64,000 nt of DNA, from NCBI RefSeq assembly GCF_014202335.1, contig NZ_JACHGP010000009.1:310001-374000 (forward strand), given 5' to 3'. This DNA is from Mycobacterium sp. AZCC_0083 (GTDB lineage: Bacteria; Actinomycetota; Actinomycetes; Mycobacteriales; Mycobacteriaceae). Positions 1-10,942 of the stretch are shown here, in pieces. The notes beneath the pieces were generated by a model, which was not told where the DNA came from, made no database searches, and worked only from the letters and a program-made list of their open reading frames with translations. Each line of letters starts with the position of its first letter. Positions within the stretch are counted from its first letter, which is position 1. The translations under genes and the position numbers were made by a program.

Positions 1-110
1 ACACGCGCTCTCGCCGAATTGGGATACACCGTCTGGGGCTCCCCCCACGATGCGGCTTCAGCGCGAGAACACTCGCTGACCGATCGTGATGTCTCACCCC
101 TGCATACGGC

Positions 111-153
111 TTCGGCGCGCTTCCGGACGGTGAACGTCCGCAAGCGCGCCGAA
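111..153 (-). terminator. Hairpin terminator downstream of ilvC
   Basis: Perfect 12-bp arms, TTCGGCGCGCTT at 111-122 and AAGCGCGCCGAA at 142-153, enclose an inner 5-bp stem (GGACG 125-129, CGTCC 135-139). The hairpin begins 11 nt after the ilvC stop codon in the direction of ilvC transcription and has no T-tract, which is common for mycobacterial terminators. A related 43-nt palindrome lies just after the gene at 48136. Bases 1-110 hold no gene I can support. Confidence 0.7.
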
Positions 154-164
154 ATCGTTAGAAA

Positions 165-1730
<1,566 letters not shown>

Positions 1731-1731
<1 letters not shown>

Positions 1732-3590
1732 CAGGCATGCCCCTCGTTCTCGCTGTCGTCGAACAACGGCCGAATGCCCTTGGCGGCCTGTATCTCGTCG
1801 TTGCCCATGCCCGCGGCCACCATCGGCCACACCTGCGCGTCGGCGCCGACGATGAAGTCGATCACCACCGGCCGGTCGTTGATCGCCCGCGCCTGGTTGA
1901 TCACGTCCTCGACGTCTTCGGCACGCTCACAACGCAATCCGACGCATCCGAGCGCTTCTGCGAGTTTGACGAAGTCCGGAATGCGCTGGCCGCCGTGCGT
2001 GCCCAGATTGGTCTGGCTGTACCGCTTCTCGTAGAACAGCGTCTGCCACTGCCGGACCATGCCAAGGTTGCCGTTGTTGATGACGGCCACCTTGATCGGC
2101 GCGCCCTCCACGGCGCAGGTGGCCAGTTCCTGGTTGGTCATCTGGAAGCAGCCGTCGCCGTCGATGGCCCACACCTCGGCGTCGGGCCTTGCGAACTTGG
2201 CGCCCATCGCCGCAGGGATGGCGAAGCCCATGGTGCCGAGTCCGCCGGAGTTCAGCCACGTCCTCGGGTTCTCGTACTTGATGAACTGCGCAGCCCACAT
2301 CTGGTGCTGGCCAACGCCCGCGGCGAACACCGCGTCTGGCCCGGCGATGCGACCCAGCGTCTCGATGACGTACTCGGGGCTCAGGCTGCCGTCGCTCTGC
2401 GGGCCGTAGCTCAGCGGGTAGGTCGACTGCACACTGCGCAGGTACTCCCACCAGTTGTCCATGTTCAGCGTCGCCGCGGCCGTCCCGTCGCGCCGCAGGA
2501 ACTCGATCAGGTCGGCGATGACGGCCTTGACGTCACCAACGATCGGCACGTCGGCGTTGCGGTTCTTGCCGATCTCGGCCGGGTCGATGTCGGCGTGAAT
2601 CACCTTGGCCTCTGGCGCGAACGAGTTCAGCTTGCCGGTCACCCGGTCGTCGAATCGCGTGCCCAATGCGATGAGCAGGTCGCTGCGCTGCAGGGCGGCC
2701 ACCGCGGCGACGGTGCCGTGCATGCCCGGCATGCCCATGTGCTGCGGATGGCTGTCGGGGAACGCGCCGCGCGCCATCAGCGTGGTGACGACGGGAATCC
2801 CGGTCAGTTCGGCCAGATCCAGCAGTTCCGCGGTGGCCTCGCCGCGGATGACGCCGCCGCCGACGTAGAGCACCGGCTTGCGCGCGGCGGCAATGAGCTT
2901 GGCGGCCTCGCGCACCTGCCTGCTGTGCGGCTTGGTGTTCGGCTTGTAACCCGGCAGGTCGATCGACGGGGGCCAGCTGAACGTGCACTGTCCCTGCAGC
3001 ACGTCCTTCGGGATGTCGACGAGCACGGCGCCCGGCCTGCCCGACTTGGCGATGTGGAACGCCTCGGCCATCACCTGCGCGATCTCGTCGCCGTTGCGAA
3101 CCAGGAAGTTGTGCTTGGTGATCGGCATCGTGATGCCCGAGATGTCGGCTTCCTGGAAGGCGTCGGTGCCGATCAGCCCGCGGCCGACCTGTCCGGTGAT
3201 CGCCACGACGGGGATGGAGTCCATCTGCGCGTCGGCCAGCGGCGTGACCAGGTTGGTGGCGCCGGGACCGGAAGTCGCCATGCAGACACCGACCTTGCCG
3301 GTGGCGTGGGCGTAGCCGCTGGCGGCGTGCCCGGCGCCCTGCTCGTGGCGGACCAGCACGTGGCGCAGCTTCTCCGAGTCGTACAGCGGGTCGTACACCG
3401 GGAGCACGGCGCCGCCGGGGATGCCGAAGATCACCTCGACGTCGAGCTCCTCCAGGGAGCGAATCACCGCTTGTGCGCCGGTGAGCTGTTGTGGGGCAAC
3501 CCTTCTCGGCTGCGGTGTGGGCGTGGTCGCGACTGCGGCGGCAGTGGCGCGGTGCGCCGGCTCCGGTGGTCGCGTAGTGGGTGCGCTCAC
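1731..3590 (-). CDS. ilvB: Acetolactate synthase large catalytic subunit
   Basis: Thiamine-diphosphate enzyme that condenses two pyruvates, or pyruvate and 2-oxobutyrate, as the first committed step of branched-chain amino acid synthesis. The 619-residue product has the N-terminal domain with the catalytic-glutamate region ([15 protein letters not shown]), the central FAD-binding domain and the C-terminal ThDP motif [14 protein letters not shown] ending in INNGNLGMV. The first 40 residues are a Pro/Ala/Thr-rich mycobacterial extension. It is first in ilvB-ilvN-ilvC. Upstream lie a leader peptide (3705-3755) and an attenuator hairpin (3638-3674), suggesting control by charged branched-chain tRNAs. 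Confidence 0.97.
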
Positions 3591-3637
3591 GATTTCCTCT
3601 TCGATCTTCGTCGTTACGACTTATGGGTTCTCAGGCA

Positions 3638-3674
3638 ACAAAAAACCCCCGTCAGCGTCAGCTGTACGAGGGTT
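3638..3674 (-). terminator. Attenuator (intrinsic terminator) upstream of ilvB
   Basis: On the minus strand the arm AACCC-T-CGT-AC-AGC pairs with GCT-G-ACG-G-GGGTT around a short loop and runs straight into TTTTTTG. It is one of few T-tract terminators in the window and lies between the leader peptide and ilvB, 48 nt before the ilvB start, exactly where a transcription attenuator would be. C. glutamicum ilvBNC is known to be attenuated; here function is inferred from layout. Confidence 0.75.
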
Positions 3675-3704
3675 GCGCGTCGATGCTCGCAGGTTCAGGC
3701 CTGG

Positions 3705-3755
3705 TTACGCACCAACGCGCCAACCAATTACTACGAGCAATCCCGAGGTCTGCAT
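3705..3755 (-). CDS. ilvB leader peptide (16 aa)
   Basis: A 17-codon frame reads MQTSGLLVVIGWRVGA followed by TAA. It contains Leu-Leu-Val-Val-Ile in succession and another Val, the signature of branched-chain amino acid leader peptides. It ends 30 nt before the attenuator stem, so ribosome stalling on the Leu/Val/Ile codons could favour an antiterminator. The composition and position are seen directly; translation and stalling are inferred. No strong ribosome binding site is obvious. Confidence 0.72.
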   Translation of the reverse strand: MQTSGLLVVIGWRVGA

Positions 3756-3811
3756 AGCAGTCGACGGTAGCCGCCGTACAGGTCAAAGGTCAAATTGCCT
3801 CGATCCTCGGA

Positions 3812-3837
3812 GGGCAGGAGCGAAGCGACCGGGGAAT
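3812..3837. repeat. Short dispersed repeat, copy 1
   Basis: The stretch GGGCAGGAGCGAAGCGACC continues as GGGGAAT. Close copies occur at 51469-51496 (same strand) and 62557-62577 (opposite strand). Here it is intergenic, between the ilvB leader and the cfp6-like gene. Confidence 0.55.
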
Positions 3838-3876
3838 GTGATGGACCGAAATCGACGCAGTGCAAGGATGGTCGAC

Positions 3877-4275
3877 GTGAGTTCGCCGTCCACCTCGGGT
3901 GCCAACACCTCCGTCATCGTCAAGATTTCGCCGATGGCTCATCTCGCGGTCGGGTTCTTCACGCTCGGCCTTCTGACCCTGGTACTGGCACAGCCGGTCT
4001 GGTTCGCCCCGCTTCTGGTGCTGCCGGTGATCGCGTCGGCGGCCATCTTCCGCTATCGGACAGTGGCCGACCGGGACACCGTCACCGCGCGCACGATGCT
4101 GAGCAGCCGGACGGTGCCGTGGTCCGACGTCGAAGGCATTCGGTTCGACAGGCGCTCGTGGGCCCTGGCCCACCGCAACGACGGCTCCGAGTTCCGGCTT
4201 CCCGCGGTGACCTTCGCGACGCTGCCGGAGCTGACGGCGGCCACCGACGGCCGCGTGCCCAACCCGTACGACTAG
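3877..4275 (+). CDS. cfp6: PH-domain membrane protein, Cfp6-like
   Basis: Small protein of about 132 residues with two adjacent hydrophobic segments (residues about 20-55: AHLAVGFFTLGLLTLVLAQ and FAPLLVLPVIASAAIF), then a bacterial PH domain rich in beta strands. Size, fold and position between ilvB and a DoxX gene match M. tuberculosis Cfp6 (Rv3004), a low-molecular-weight antigen of unknown function. The GTG start is chosen for AAGG nine bases upstream; ATG at 3868 or 3841 would add 3 or 12 residues. Its stop codon overlaps that of the convergent DoxX gene by four bases. Confidence 0.8.
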   Translation: MSSPSTSGANTSVIVKISPMAHLAVGFFTLGLLTLVLAQPVWFAPLLVLPVIASAAIFRYRTVADRDTVTARTMLSSRTVPWSDVEGIRFDRRSWALAHRNDGSEFRLPAVTFATLPELTAATDGRVPNPYD

Positions 4276-5108
4276 GCCAAGGGGTTTGCGCCGTTGAGGA
4301 ACACCCAGACGGCAATGCCGGCCCCGATGCCCACCACCAACGCGATGAACGAGCCGATGAACGGACGACGGGCCCAGCCGCGGCCCGCGTCGAAGCCGTA
4401 GCGACCGGGGCCGGTCAGCGTCAGCGCGGCGGCAAGCACGATCAACGTCACCTGGTACTCGTGCCCCTCGGGCAGGAAGAACGGGAAGTAGCCGTGGTCG
4501 GACTGGGCGGTCACCGATGCGAGCAACCCGTTGATCAGGTAGGCCAGCGCGGCCGCGGCGGCCAGCGGCGTGAACAGGCCGAGTACCAGCAGGGCACCTG
4601 CGCCGATCTGCGCACCGGCGCCGACGTAGATGAGGATGTTCGCGTGCTGGTAGCCGAGGTCGGCCAGTGACTGCTGGAAGCCGCCAAGCCCCGACCCGCC
4701 CCACCAGCCGAACGCCTTCTGCAGGCCGTGGGCGATCAGCAGCGCGCCAAGTCCGACGCGCAGCAGCATGAGCCCGAGATCCTGTGTGCCGCGCTTGCCC
4801 GCAAGACGTTCCTGGTCGCGGGTGCCGCCGTCCGGTTCGATCTCGGTCGGTTCGACCGGCATTGCGGAGTGCCGTCCGCCGGGCTGGACGTAGGGCAGCG
4901 GTTCCGGCTCACCGAGCAGCGAGTATCCGCTGGGCTCGAGGCTGGGGGTGCCGGTGTCATACCGTGGAATCGCGGTGGTCTCGTAGTCACCGCCGTAGGT
5001 TGCTGAAGGTATGTCGTCTTCTGGGTCGACCAGGCGCGCTGACGCGGGCCGCGCAGCCATGTCTTCGGGCCGTTGCCACGCGCGCGGGTCGTGTGAGGTA
5101 CTGGTCAC
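4272..5108 (-). CDS. DoxX family membrane protein
   Basis: Integral membrane protein of 278 residues. A charged, Pro-rich cytoplasmic N-terminus of about 120 residues precedes the DoxX core (LGLMLLRVGLGALLIAHGLQK) and four or five hydrophobic helices. It corresponds to Rv3005c. M. tuberculosis DoxX (Rv3005c) has been reported in a membrane complex with SodA and SseA linking oxidative stress to thiol homeostasis; that role is transferred by homology only. The GTG start (VTSTSHDPRAW) is chosen because upstream sequence in frame has arginine-rich non-coding character. It faces lppZ, 128 bp away. Confidence 0.85.
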   Translation of the reverse strand: MTSTSHDPRAWQRPEDMAARPASARLVDPEDDIPSATYGGDYETTAIPRYDTGTPSLEPSGYSLLGEPEPLPYVQPGGRHSAMPVEPTEIEPDGGTRDQERLAGKRGTQDLGLMLLRVGLGALLIAHGLQKAFGWWGGSGLGGFQQSLADLGYQHANILIYVGAGAQIGAGALLVLGLFTPLAAAAALAYLINGLLASVTAQSDHGYFPFFLPEGHEYQVTLIVLAAALTLTGPGRYGFDAGRGWARRPFIGSFIALVVGIGAGIAVWVFLNGANPLA

Positions 5109-5236
5109 GTTTCCAGCGTAAGTGCAAGTCGTGCGCGAGTCGCGCATTGGCGCGGCGCTTTCGTGCACCCATTTGCGGAGCGATCTGCGACGACCGGCGT
5201 GGCGCGCATCGCGGGAGCATCCGTAACCTGGCGTGC

Positions 5237-6355
5237 ATGACACAGCGGCGGCCGTTGCGAGGAGTGCTGGCGCTGCTGTGTGCCGCGCTGTTGGTGGGAT
5301 CGGGTTGCGCCAGGTTCAACGAGGCACAATCGGAGCCGTTCACCACCGAACCGCAGATGGGGCCCGGGGAGAGCACGACGCCACCGCCCCCGCCGCCGTT
5401 GCCGCCGAAGCCCTTTCCCAAGGACTGCCCAGCACCAGGCGTGATGCAGGGCTGCCTGGACAGCACCAGCGGGCTGATCATGCTTCCGGACAGCCAGTCC
5501 GCCCTGGTGGCCGAGCGGCTGACGGGCGCGGTCAAGAACGTCTCGGTGAGCGCCGAACCCAAGGTCAAGGTGGTGATCCCGGTCGATCCGTCCGGTGACG
5601 GCGGCTTGATGGACATCGTGCTGTCGCCGACGTATTCGGAGGACCGGCTGATGTACGCCTACGTCAGCACGCCGACCGACAATCGGGTGATTCGGATCGC
5701 CGACGGCGACGTGCCCAAGCCGATCCTCACCGGCATCCCGAAGGGCGCGACCGGCAACACGGGCGCATTGATCTTCACCAGCCCCACCACGTTGACGGTG
5801 CAGACCGGCGACGCGGGCAATCCAGCCATGGCTGCCGACCCGGCATCGCTTGCGGGCAAGCTGCTGCGCATCGAACAGCCCACGACGGTCAATCAGGCAC
5901 CGCAGACCACCGCGCTCAGCGGCCTCGGGGCCGGCGGCGGACTGTGCATCGACTCCTCAGACGGGTCGCTGTACGTCACCGACCGGACGCCCACCGCCGA
6001 CCGGCTGCAACGAATCACCAAGGACTCCAAGGTCTCGACGGTGTGGACGTGGCCGGACCGTCCCGGGGTTGCGGGCTGCGCGGCGTCCGACGGCACGGTC
6101 CTGGTCAACCTGATCAACACCAAGCAGACCGTCGCCGTCCGATTGGCTCCCGAAACCGGCGCCGTCACAGGCGATCCCGAGGTGATCCGCCAGGATCAGC
6201 ACGGCCACGTCTGGGCACTGCAATTGTCGCCCGACGGCAACGTGTGGGGCGCGACCGTGAACAGGACCTCGGGTGACGCCGAGAAGCTCGACGACGTGGT
6301 CTTCCCGCTCTTCCCGCAGGGTGGCTTCCCGCGCAGCAGCGCCGACAACACGTAA
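5237..6355 (+). CDS. lppZ: LppZ-like lipoprotein, sorbosone/glucose dehydrogenase-like propeller
   Basis: Secreted lipoprotein of 372 residues: a positively charged signal peptide ends in the lipobox LVGSGC (Cys about residue 25), then a Pro-rich linker (TTPPPPPPLPPKPFP) and a beta-propeller of the soluble-aldose/sorbosone dehydrogenase type (DGGLMDIVLSPTYSEDRLMYAYVS; TGNTGALIF). Length and position match M. tuberculosis LppZ (Rv3006). Enzymatic activity has not been shown to my knowledge, and PQQ-binding residues cannot be confirmed by eye. It is expressed divergently from the DoxX gene. Confidence 0.85.
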   Translation: MTQRRPLRGVLALLCAALLVGSGCARFNEAQSEPFTTEPQMGPGESTTPPPPPPLPPKPFPKDCPAPGVMQGCLDSTSGLIMLPDSQSALVAERLTGAVKNVSVSAEPKVKVVIPVDPSGDGGLMDIVLSPTYSEDRLMYAYVSTPTDNRVIRIADGDVPKPILTGIPKGATGNTGALIFTSPTTLTVQTGDAGNPAMAADPASLAGKLLRIEQPTTVNQAPQTTALSGLGAGGGLCIDSSDGSLYVTDRTPTADRLQRITKDSKVSTVWTWPDRPGVAGCAASDGTVLVNLINTKQTVAVRLAPETGAVTGDPEVIRQDQHGHVWALQLSPDGNVWGATVNRTSGDAEKLDDVVFPLFPQGGFPRSSADNT

Positions 6356-6367
6356 TCGCCCGCGGCG

Positions 6368-7108
6368 TCAGGCGTTCGTGCCGCCGTCGATGGTCAGAAT
6401 CGCGCCGGTGATGTTGCGTCCGCCTGCACCCACCAGGAAGGCGACGGTGTCCGCGATTTCGGTCGCTTCGGCGTATCGACCCAGCGCGCTCAGCGAGCGT
6501 TGGTGGTCGGCGCTTTCCCCGTCGGCCGGGTTCATGTCGGTGTCCGTGGATCCGGGCTGGACGAGGTTGACGGTGATGCCCCGCCCGCCGAGATCGCGGG
6601 CCAGGCCCTTGGTGAAGCCGATCAGCGCTGACTTGCTCATCGCGTAGAGGGTCACACCCGAAAACGGCACGCGCTCAGCGAGATTGCTCCCGATGCTGAT
6701 GATCCGCCCGCCGTCGGGCATCTGACGTACCGCGGCCTGACTGGCCAGATAGGCCGCGCGCGCGTGGATGTTCAGCGCCTGGTCGATCTCCTCGAGCGAG
6801 GTGTCCTCGATGGGTCCGAAGGGAAAGATGCCAGCGTTGTTCACCAGGATGTCGATGGGGCCGAACTCCTCGACGACCCGCTGCACGGCGGCCACCACCG
6901 CGCCGGCGTCGGCGCTATCCGCTTCGATGGCGAGGCCGCGCTGGCCCGTGCCGCTGATCTTGTCGACCACCTGATCGGCGCGCTCCTTCGAACGGGCGTA
7001 GGTGATCGCGACGTCCGCCCCGAGCTCGGCCAATCGCTGCGCGATCGCCGCCCCCATGCCGCGACTGCCGCCAGTCACCAGTGCCACCTTGCCTCCCACG
7101 TCCGTCAT
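6368..7108 (-). CDS. Short-chain dehydrogenase/reductase (SDR)
   Basis: Classical SDR oxidoreductase of 246 residues. It has the cofactor motif GGSRGMGAAIA (residues 13-23), NNAG near residue 90, and catalytic Ser (near SIGSN) with Tyr-x-x-x-Lys in YAMSK. Arg and Ser in the first loop suggest NADP(H). The substrate cannot be read from sequence. It is divergent from a TetR regulator about 100 bp away, with a palindromic motif at 7125-7140 between them, so it is probably that regulator's target. Confidence 0.88.
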   Translation of the reverse strand: MTDVGGKVALVTGGSRGMGAAIAQRLAELGADVAITYARSKERADQVVDKISGTGQRGLAIEADSADAGAVVAAVQRVVEEFGPIDILVNNAGIFPFGPIEDTSLEEIDQALNIHARAAYLASQAAVRQMPDGGRIISIGSNLAERVPFSGVTLYAMSKSALIGFTKGLARDLGGRGITVNLVQPGSTDTDMNPADGESADHQRSLSALGRYAEATEIADTVAFLVGAGGRNITGAILTIDGGTNA

Positions 7109-7124
7109 GTCGATCCTCGTATTT

Positions 7125-7140
7125 TGTAGTGATCAACACA
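7125..7140. promoter_or_regulatory. Candidate TetR operator between SDR and tetR
   Basis: TGTAGTGATCAACACA is an imperfect palindrome centred on TGATCA with outer TGT/ACA. It lies 17 bp upstream of the SDR start and about 70 bp upstream of the TetR gene. The surrounding 40 bp are unusually AT-rich, as expected for a divergent promoter. Binding is inferred. Confidence 0.4.
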
Positions 7141-7207
7141 TAATTACCGCGGTGGCGCTAGACTGTCAAGAGATTCAGTGCCGATCGATACAGAAATGGG
7201 TTCCGGG

Positions 7208-7816
7208 ATGGCGGTTCGCGGCAGGCCCCGCGCGTTCGACCGGACCGAGGTGCTGCATCGCGCCATGGAGGTGTTCTGGCAGCACGGCTACGAGGGTGCT
7301 TCGATGACCGACCTGACCACGGCGATGCGCATCAATTCGCCTAGCCTGTACGCGGCCTTCGGCTGCAAGGAGAAGCTCTTCCGCGAGGCCGTCGCCCACT
7401 ACGACGCGACGGAGGGCGCCGCGGCCGCCAATGCGCTACGCGACCAACCGACGGCTCGGGCGGGCATCGCGGCGCTACTGCGACACAACGCGACGGTCTT
7501 CACCGAACCGGACAAACCGCGCGGGTGCCTCATCGTGCTGGCTGCCACGACGTACAGCGAGAGCAGCCACGCGGTGCACGGTCACCTCGCCGAATGGCGG
7601 CTGGCGGCCGAGACGGACTTTCGAGAGCGCATCGAACGGGGCATCGCCGACGGGGACGTGCCGGCCGGCGCGAATGCGGCGACGATCGCGGCGTTCTACA
7701 ACGCGGTGAACCAGGGCATGGCCATCCAGGCACGCGACGGCGCTGAACGATCGAAGCTGTCCGCCGTCGCCGAGGCGGCCATAGCCGCCTGGCCGGGACT
7801 CGTCGGCGCGCTTTAG
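7208..7816 (+). CDS. TetR family transcriptional regulator
   Basis: DNA-binding repressor of about 202 residues. The N-terminal helix-turn-helix reads RAMEVFWQHGYEGASMTDLTTAM with the recognition helix INSPSLYAAFGCKEKLF, typical of the AcrR/TetR branch. The C-terminal ligand domain (DKPRGCLIVLAATTYSE) resembles regulators of small SDR or oxidoreductase genes. The start beginning MAVRGRPRAFD is chosen because TetR proteins usually start about 10 residues before the RAFD region; an upstream GTG (7178) and ATG (7196) are possible. It is divergent from the SDR and overlaps the convergent MpaB gene by 4 bp. Confidence 0.88.
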   Translation: MAVRGRPRAFDRTEVLHRAMEVFWQHGYEGASMTDLTTAMRINSPSLYAAFGCKEKLFREAVAHYDATEGAAAANALRDQPTARAGIAALLRHNATVFTEPDKPRGCLIVLAATTYSESSHAVHGHLAEWRLAAETDFRERIERGIADGDVPAGANAATIAAFYNAVNQGMAIQARDGAERSKLSAVAEAAIAAWPGLVGAL

Positions 7817-8730
7817 ACGAGCTGCGCGAGCCGCTCCCTGGCCTCGCTGGGCGTGACGGTGTGTCGCGACACAGGCTCCCCCGCCGTCAGGTGCTGAGAC
7901 AGCACCGCGGCGGTGTGCGGCACCAATTGACGGGAGGCCGCGAGAAGCAGCCGGGAGTTGCGCGCCGACATCGCCCGCACCATGGCGCGGGCGACCGGCG
8001 TCACCGCTGCGTCGACGGCGGCGGACTGATCGAAGTTGCCCATGTGGCGCATCCACTTCGGCAACGTAGCGATGGCCGCCGGCGCAAGCACCCGGCTGCC
8101 TGCCCAGAGCCGCACACCGCGGTCACGTGGTGTCCACAACAGATAGTTCATCGCCTTGTCGGCGTGCTCGGACGTGCAGAGCCCGCCTCGGACGTCGGCG
8201 AAGTACTGCCGCACCTCGTCGCGGGAGCCGGGGACGTCGGAGGGCTTGCAGGTCTGCAGTTCGGCGGCGATGCGCGACTCCGCCCAGTACCGCTTCTCCT
8301 CGTCCGCCGACAGCGGGCCTGGGCCATAGCGCTCGTAGCACTTGAGCACCGAATGCCACCCCGTGACGTGAATCCAGAGTTGGGCGGCGGGGTTGTTGGC
8401 GCTGTAGCGCGAGCCGGTGATCGGCTCGATGCCCTTGGCCTTCGCGTGCACGCGCATCAACGCGTCGGATACCGCGATCGCGGTCCGTCCGTCGGCGACG
8501 GCGACGGTGAGGAAGTAGGCCAGGGTGCGGTCGAGGCGGCCGCGCGGGTCGGTGTAGATGCCCGCACTGTCGGCGACGGCGGCCGCCAGGTAGGGGTCGA
8601 AGTGCTCGAGCACCACCGAGCGCTGGAATCCGATGAGCGACGTCGGCGAGGCCCAGACCTTCCAGCTCGGAGATCCAGGCCCGAAGAACCCGTAGTCGTC
8701 GCGCCGGATCGGCGTCGTTGCATCGAACAT
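7813..8730 (-). CDS. MpaB/latex-clearing-protein-like oxygenase (DUF2236)
   Basis: Protein of 305 residues in the oxygenase MpaB / DUF2236 family, a helical fold related to rubber-degrading latex clearing protein; some members bind haem b. Family stretches include GPGSPSWKVWASPTSLIGFQ near the N-terminus and a central QLWIHVTGWHSVL with the conserved histidine pair. No signal peptide is present, so it is probably cytoplasmic. Mycobacteria carry many paralogues with unknown substrates. It is divergent from a second TetR gene (8814), 83 bp away, and is likely its target. Confidence 0.8.
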   Translation of the reverse strand: MFDATTPIRRDDYGFFGPGSPSWKVWASPTSLIGFQRSVVLEHFDPYLAAAVADSAGIYTDPRGRLDRTLAYFLTVAVADGRTAIAVSDALMRVHAKAKGIEPITGSRYSANNPAAQLWIHVTGWHSVLKCYERYGPGPLSADEEKRYWAESRIAAELQTCKPSDVPGSRDEVRQYFADVRGGLCTSEHADKAMNYLLWTPRDRGVRLWAGSRVLAPAAIATLPKWMRHMGNFDQSAAVDAAVTPVARAMVRAMSARNSRLLLAASRQLVPHTAAVLSQHLTAGEPVSRHTVTPSEARERLAQLV

Positions 8731-8753
8731 GCTCTCACCTCAGCTTCCTGATC

Positions 8754-8798
8754 AATACAACACCACCGTAGCAATTACTCGCGGCGAATACAACGGTG
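8754..8798. promoter_or_regulatory. Candidate operator for the mpaB-like/tetR divergent pair
   Basis: AATACAAC is repeated at 8754-8761 and 8787-8794, 33 bp apart (about three helical turns). CACCGT (8764-8769) and ACGGTG (8793-8798) form an inverted pair over the same segment. The repeats occupy the short AT-rich gap between two divergent starts. Regulator binding is inferred. Confidence 0.4.
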
Positions 8799-8813
8799 GC
8801 GTAATATTGCCTC

Positions 8814-9440
8814 GTGACCAGTCGCCAGCGCCGCAAGTACGCGCCCCGGCTCCCCCGCGAGCAGCGGCGCGAGCAGCTGCTCGACGCGGCGATGGTGGCG
8901 CTCGCCTCCTGCGAGTTGCACGAGCTGAGCATGGAGGCTGTCGCCGATGCCGCTGGCGTCGGCAAGCCGGTGCTCTACACCGCGTTCGGCACGCGAGGCG
9001 AGCTGGTCGACGCGCTGCTGCACCGGGAACACGAACGCGGGGTCGAACAAGTACTGGCGGCGATGCCCGACGACCTCACCATCCTTGGCGCGACCAACGC
9101 CTACGCCGCCACGGTCAAAGCGTTTCTCGCTGCCGCACTGGACAATCCGGCCCGTTGGCGGCTGATACTCACCGTGCCGGACAGCGCACCACGCGAGTAC
9201 CGCGACGCGCTACGACGGGAGCGTTCGGCAATCGTGCTTCAGGCCGAACTACTGGCCAAGGCGGGCATCGCACTGGAGCCACACCTCGAAGGTCTCGACC
9301 CGGCCCTGCTCGGACAGACGATGTTGTCGTTCGCCGAGATGCTTGGCCGGCTCGCGGTCAGCGAACCCGATACCTATCCCCGCGAGCGGCTTGAGGCCTA
9401 TGCCGTCGCCGCACTGAAGATGCTCGGCGCCAAGCGCTAG
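8814..9440 (+). CDS. TetR family transcriptional regulator
   Basis: Repressor of 208 residues with an N-terminal helix-turn-helix ([32 protein letters not shown], recognition helix [19 protein letters not shown]). The C-terminal domain is Ala/Leu-rich and resembles regulators whose ligand is a hydrophobic small molecule. It starts with GTG and ends by a 4-bp stop-codon overlap with gatB on the other strand. Divergence from the MpaB-like gene suggests local control. Confidence 0.88.
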   Translation: MTSRQRRKYAPRLPREQRREQLLDAAMVALASCELHELSMEAVADAAGVGKPVLYTAFGTRGELVDALLHREHERGVEQVLAAMPDDLTILGATNAYAATVKAFLAAALDNPARWRLILTVPDSAPREYRDALRRERSAIVLQAELLAKAGIALEPHLEGLDPALLGQTMLSFAEMLGRLAVSEPDTYPRERLEAYAVAALKMLGAKR

Positions 9441-10942
9441 GAGCAGGCGGCCAATACGAGTTCGCGCACCTGTGCGGCGTCGGCCTGACCCTTGGTGGCC
9501 TTCATGACGGCGCCGACGATCGCACCCGCAGCCTGGACCTTGCCGCCGCGGATCTTCTCGGCGATGTCGGGGTTGGCAGCCAGCGCCTCGTCGATCGCGG
9601 TCTGGATCACCGAGTCGTCACGCACCACTGCCAAACCCCGGTCGGCCATCACCTGATCGGGCTCACCCTCGCCGGCCAACACACCCTCGATGACCTGGCG
9701 GGCCAGCTTGTTCGACAACGTGCCACCGTCGACCAGTTTCACCACCGCCGCGACCTGCGCGGGCGTGATGGCCAGCGCGTCGATCTCGACGCCTGCTTCG
9801 TTGGCCTTCTGCACCAGGAAGTTTCCCCACCAGGCGCGAGCAGCCTCGCTCGATGCACCGGCTGCGACCGTGGTGGCGACCAGATCGATGACGCCGTTGT
9901 TGACGAGATCGCGCATCACCTCGTCGGAGATGCCCCACTCTTCCTGAATCCGATTGCGGCTCAACCAGGGTAGCTCCGGGATGGTCGCCCGCAGTTCCTC
10001 GACGAGTTCCGCGCTTGGCGCCACCGGCTCGAGGTCCGGCTCAGGGAAGTACCGGTAGTCCTGCGCGGTCTCCTTGCTGCGCCCGGCCGTGGTGTAGCCG
10101 GCCTCTTGGAAGTGCCGCGTCTCCTGGGTGATTCGGCCGCCCGCGTCCAGAATCGGTGCCTGGCGCCGCATCTCGTAGCGCACTGCCACCTCGACGCTCT
10201 TGAGCGAGTTAACGTTCTTGGTCTCGGTGCGGGTGCCGAATTCCGTTGCGCCGATGGCCTTCAGGCTGACGTTCGAGTCGACCCGCATCGAGCCCTGATC
10301 CATCCGGACGTCCGATACGCCCAACGCGCGCAACAGATCCCGCAATGCGGTCACGTACGCGCGGGCGATCTGCGGCGCCCGCTCCCCCGTGCCCTCGATG
10401 GGCTTGGTGACGATCTCGACCAGCGGCACGCCTGCCCGGTTGTAGTCCAGCAGTGAGGTCGTCGCGCCTTCGATGCGGCCCGTGTCGCTGCCCAGGTGGG
10501 TCAGCTTTCCGGTGTCCTCCTCCATGTGCGCGCGTTCGATCTCCACGCGCCAGGTGGTGCCGTCCTCCAGCGGGACGTCCAGGTAACCGTTGACGGCGAT
10601 CGGCTCGTCGTACTGGCTGATCTGGTAGTTCTTCGGCTGATCGGGATAGAAGTAGTTCTTCCTGGCGAATCGCCCCCACGGCGCGATCTCGCAGTTGAGC
10701 GCAAGGCCGATGCGGATGGCCGACTCGACGGCGGCGGCGTTGACCACCGGCAGTGACCCCGGCAGGCCGAGGCACACCGGGCACACCTGTGTGTTGGGCT
10801 CGGCGCCGAACTTGTTGGCGCAGCCACAGAACATCTTGGTCGCGGTGGACAACTCGACGTGAACTTCCATGCCCATCACGGGCTCGTATCGCGAGATGAC
10901 CTCGTCGTAATCGAGAAGCTCGGCCGCCGGTGCAACAGTCAT
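9437..10942 (-). CDS. gatB: Asp/Glu-tRNA amidotransferase subunit B
   Basis: GatB, the kinase/tRNA-binding subunit of the GatCAB complex that converts Glu-tRNA(Gln) to Gln-tRNA(Gln) (and Asp-tRNA(Asn)). The 501-residue protein shows the family start [16 protein letters not shown], the cysteine cluster CGCANKFG...[15 protein letters not shown], and the C-terminal YqeY-like domain ending [10 protein letters not shown]. In M. tuberculosis gatB follows pfkA in the gatC-gatA-pfkA-gatB order; here 12 kb separate it from pfkA, so it must use its own promoter in the 105 bp before the transporter gene. Confidence 0.96.
   Translation of the reverse strand: MTVAPAAELLDYDEVISRYEPVMGMEVHVELSTATKMFCGCANKFGAEPNTQVCPVCLGLPGSLPVVNAAAVESAIRIGLALNCEIAPWGRFARKNYFYPDQPKNYQISQYDEPIAVNGYLDVPLEDGTTWRVEIERAHMEEDTGKLTHLGSDTGRIEGATTSLLDYNRAGVPLVEIVTKPIEGTGERAPQIARAYVTALRDLLRALGVSDVRMDQGSMRVDSNVSLKAIGATEFGTRTETKNVNSLKSVEVAVRYEMRRQAPILDAGGRITQETRHFQEAGYTTAGRSKETAQDYRYFPEPDLEPVAPSAELVEELRATIPELPWLSRNRIQEEWGISDEVMRDLVNNGVIDLVATTVAAGASSEAARAWWGNFLVQKANEAGVEIDALAITPAQVAAVVKLVDGGTLSNKLARQVIEGVLAGEGEPDQVMADRGLAVVRDDSVIQTAIDEALAANPDIAEKIRGGKVQAAGAIVGAVMKATKGQADAAQVRELVLAACS

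Noticed and set aside
1-164. Short plus-strand frame at the window start
   Set aside because: Overlaps the ilvC terminator hairpin and ilvC antisense; no domain.
1737-3770. Very long plus-strand open frame across ilvB
   Set aside because: Antisense shadow of ilvB caused by high GC; Val/Arg/Gly-rich with no domain.
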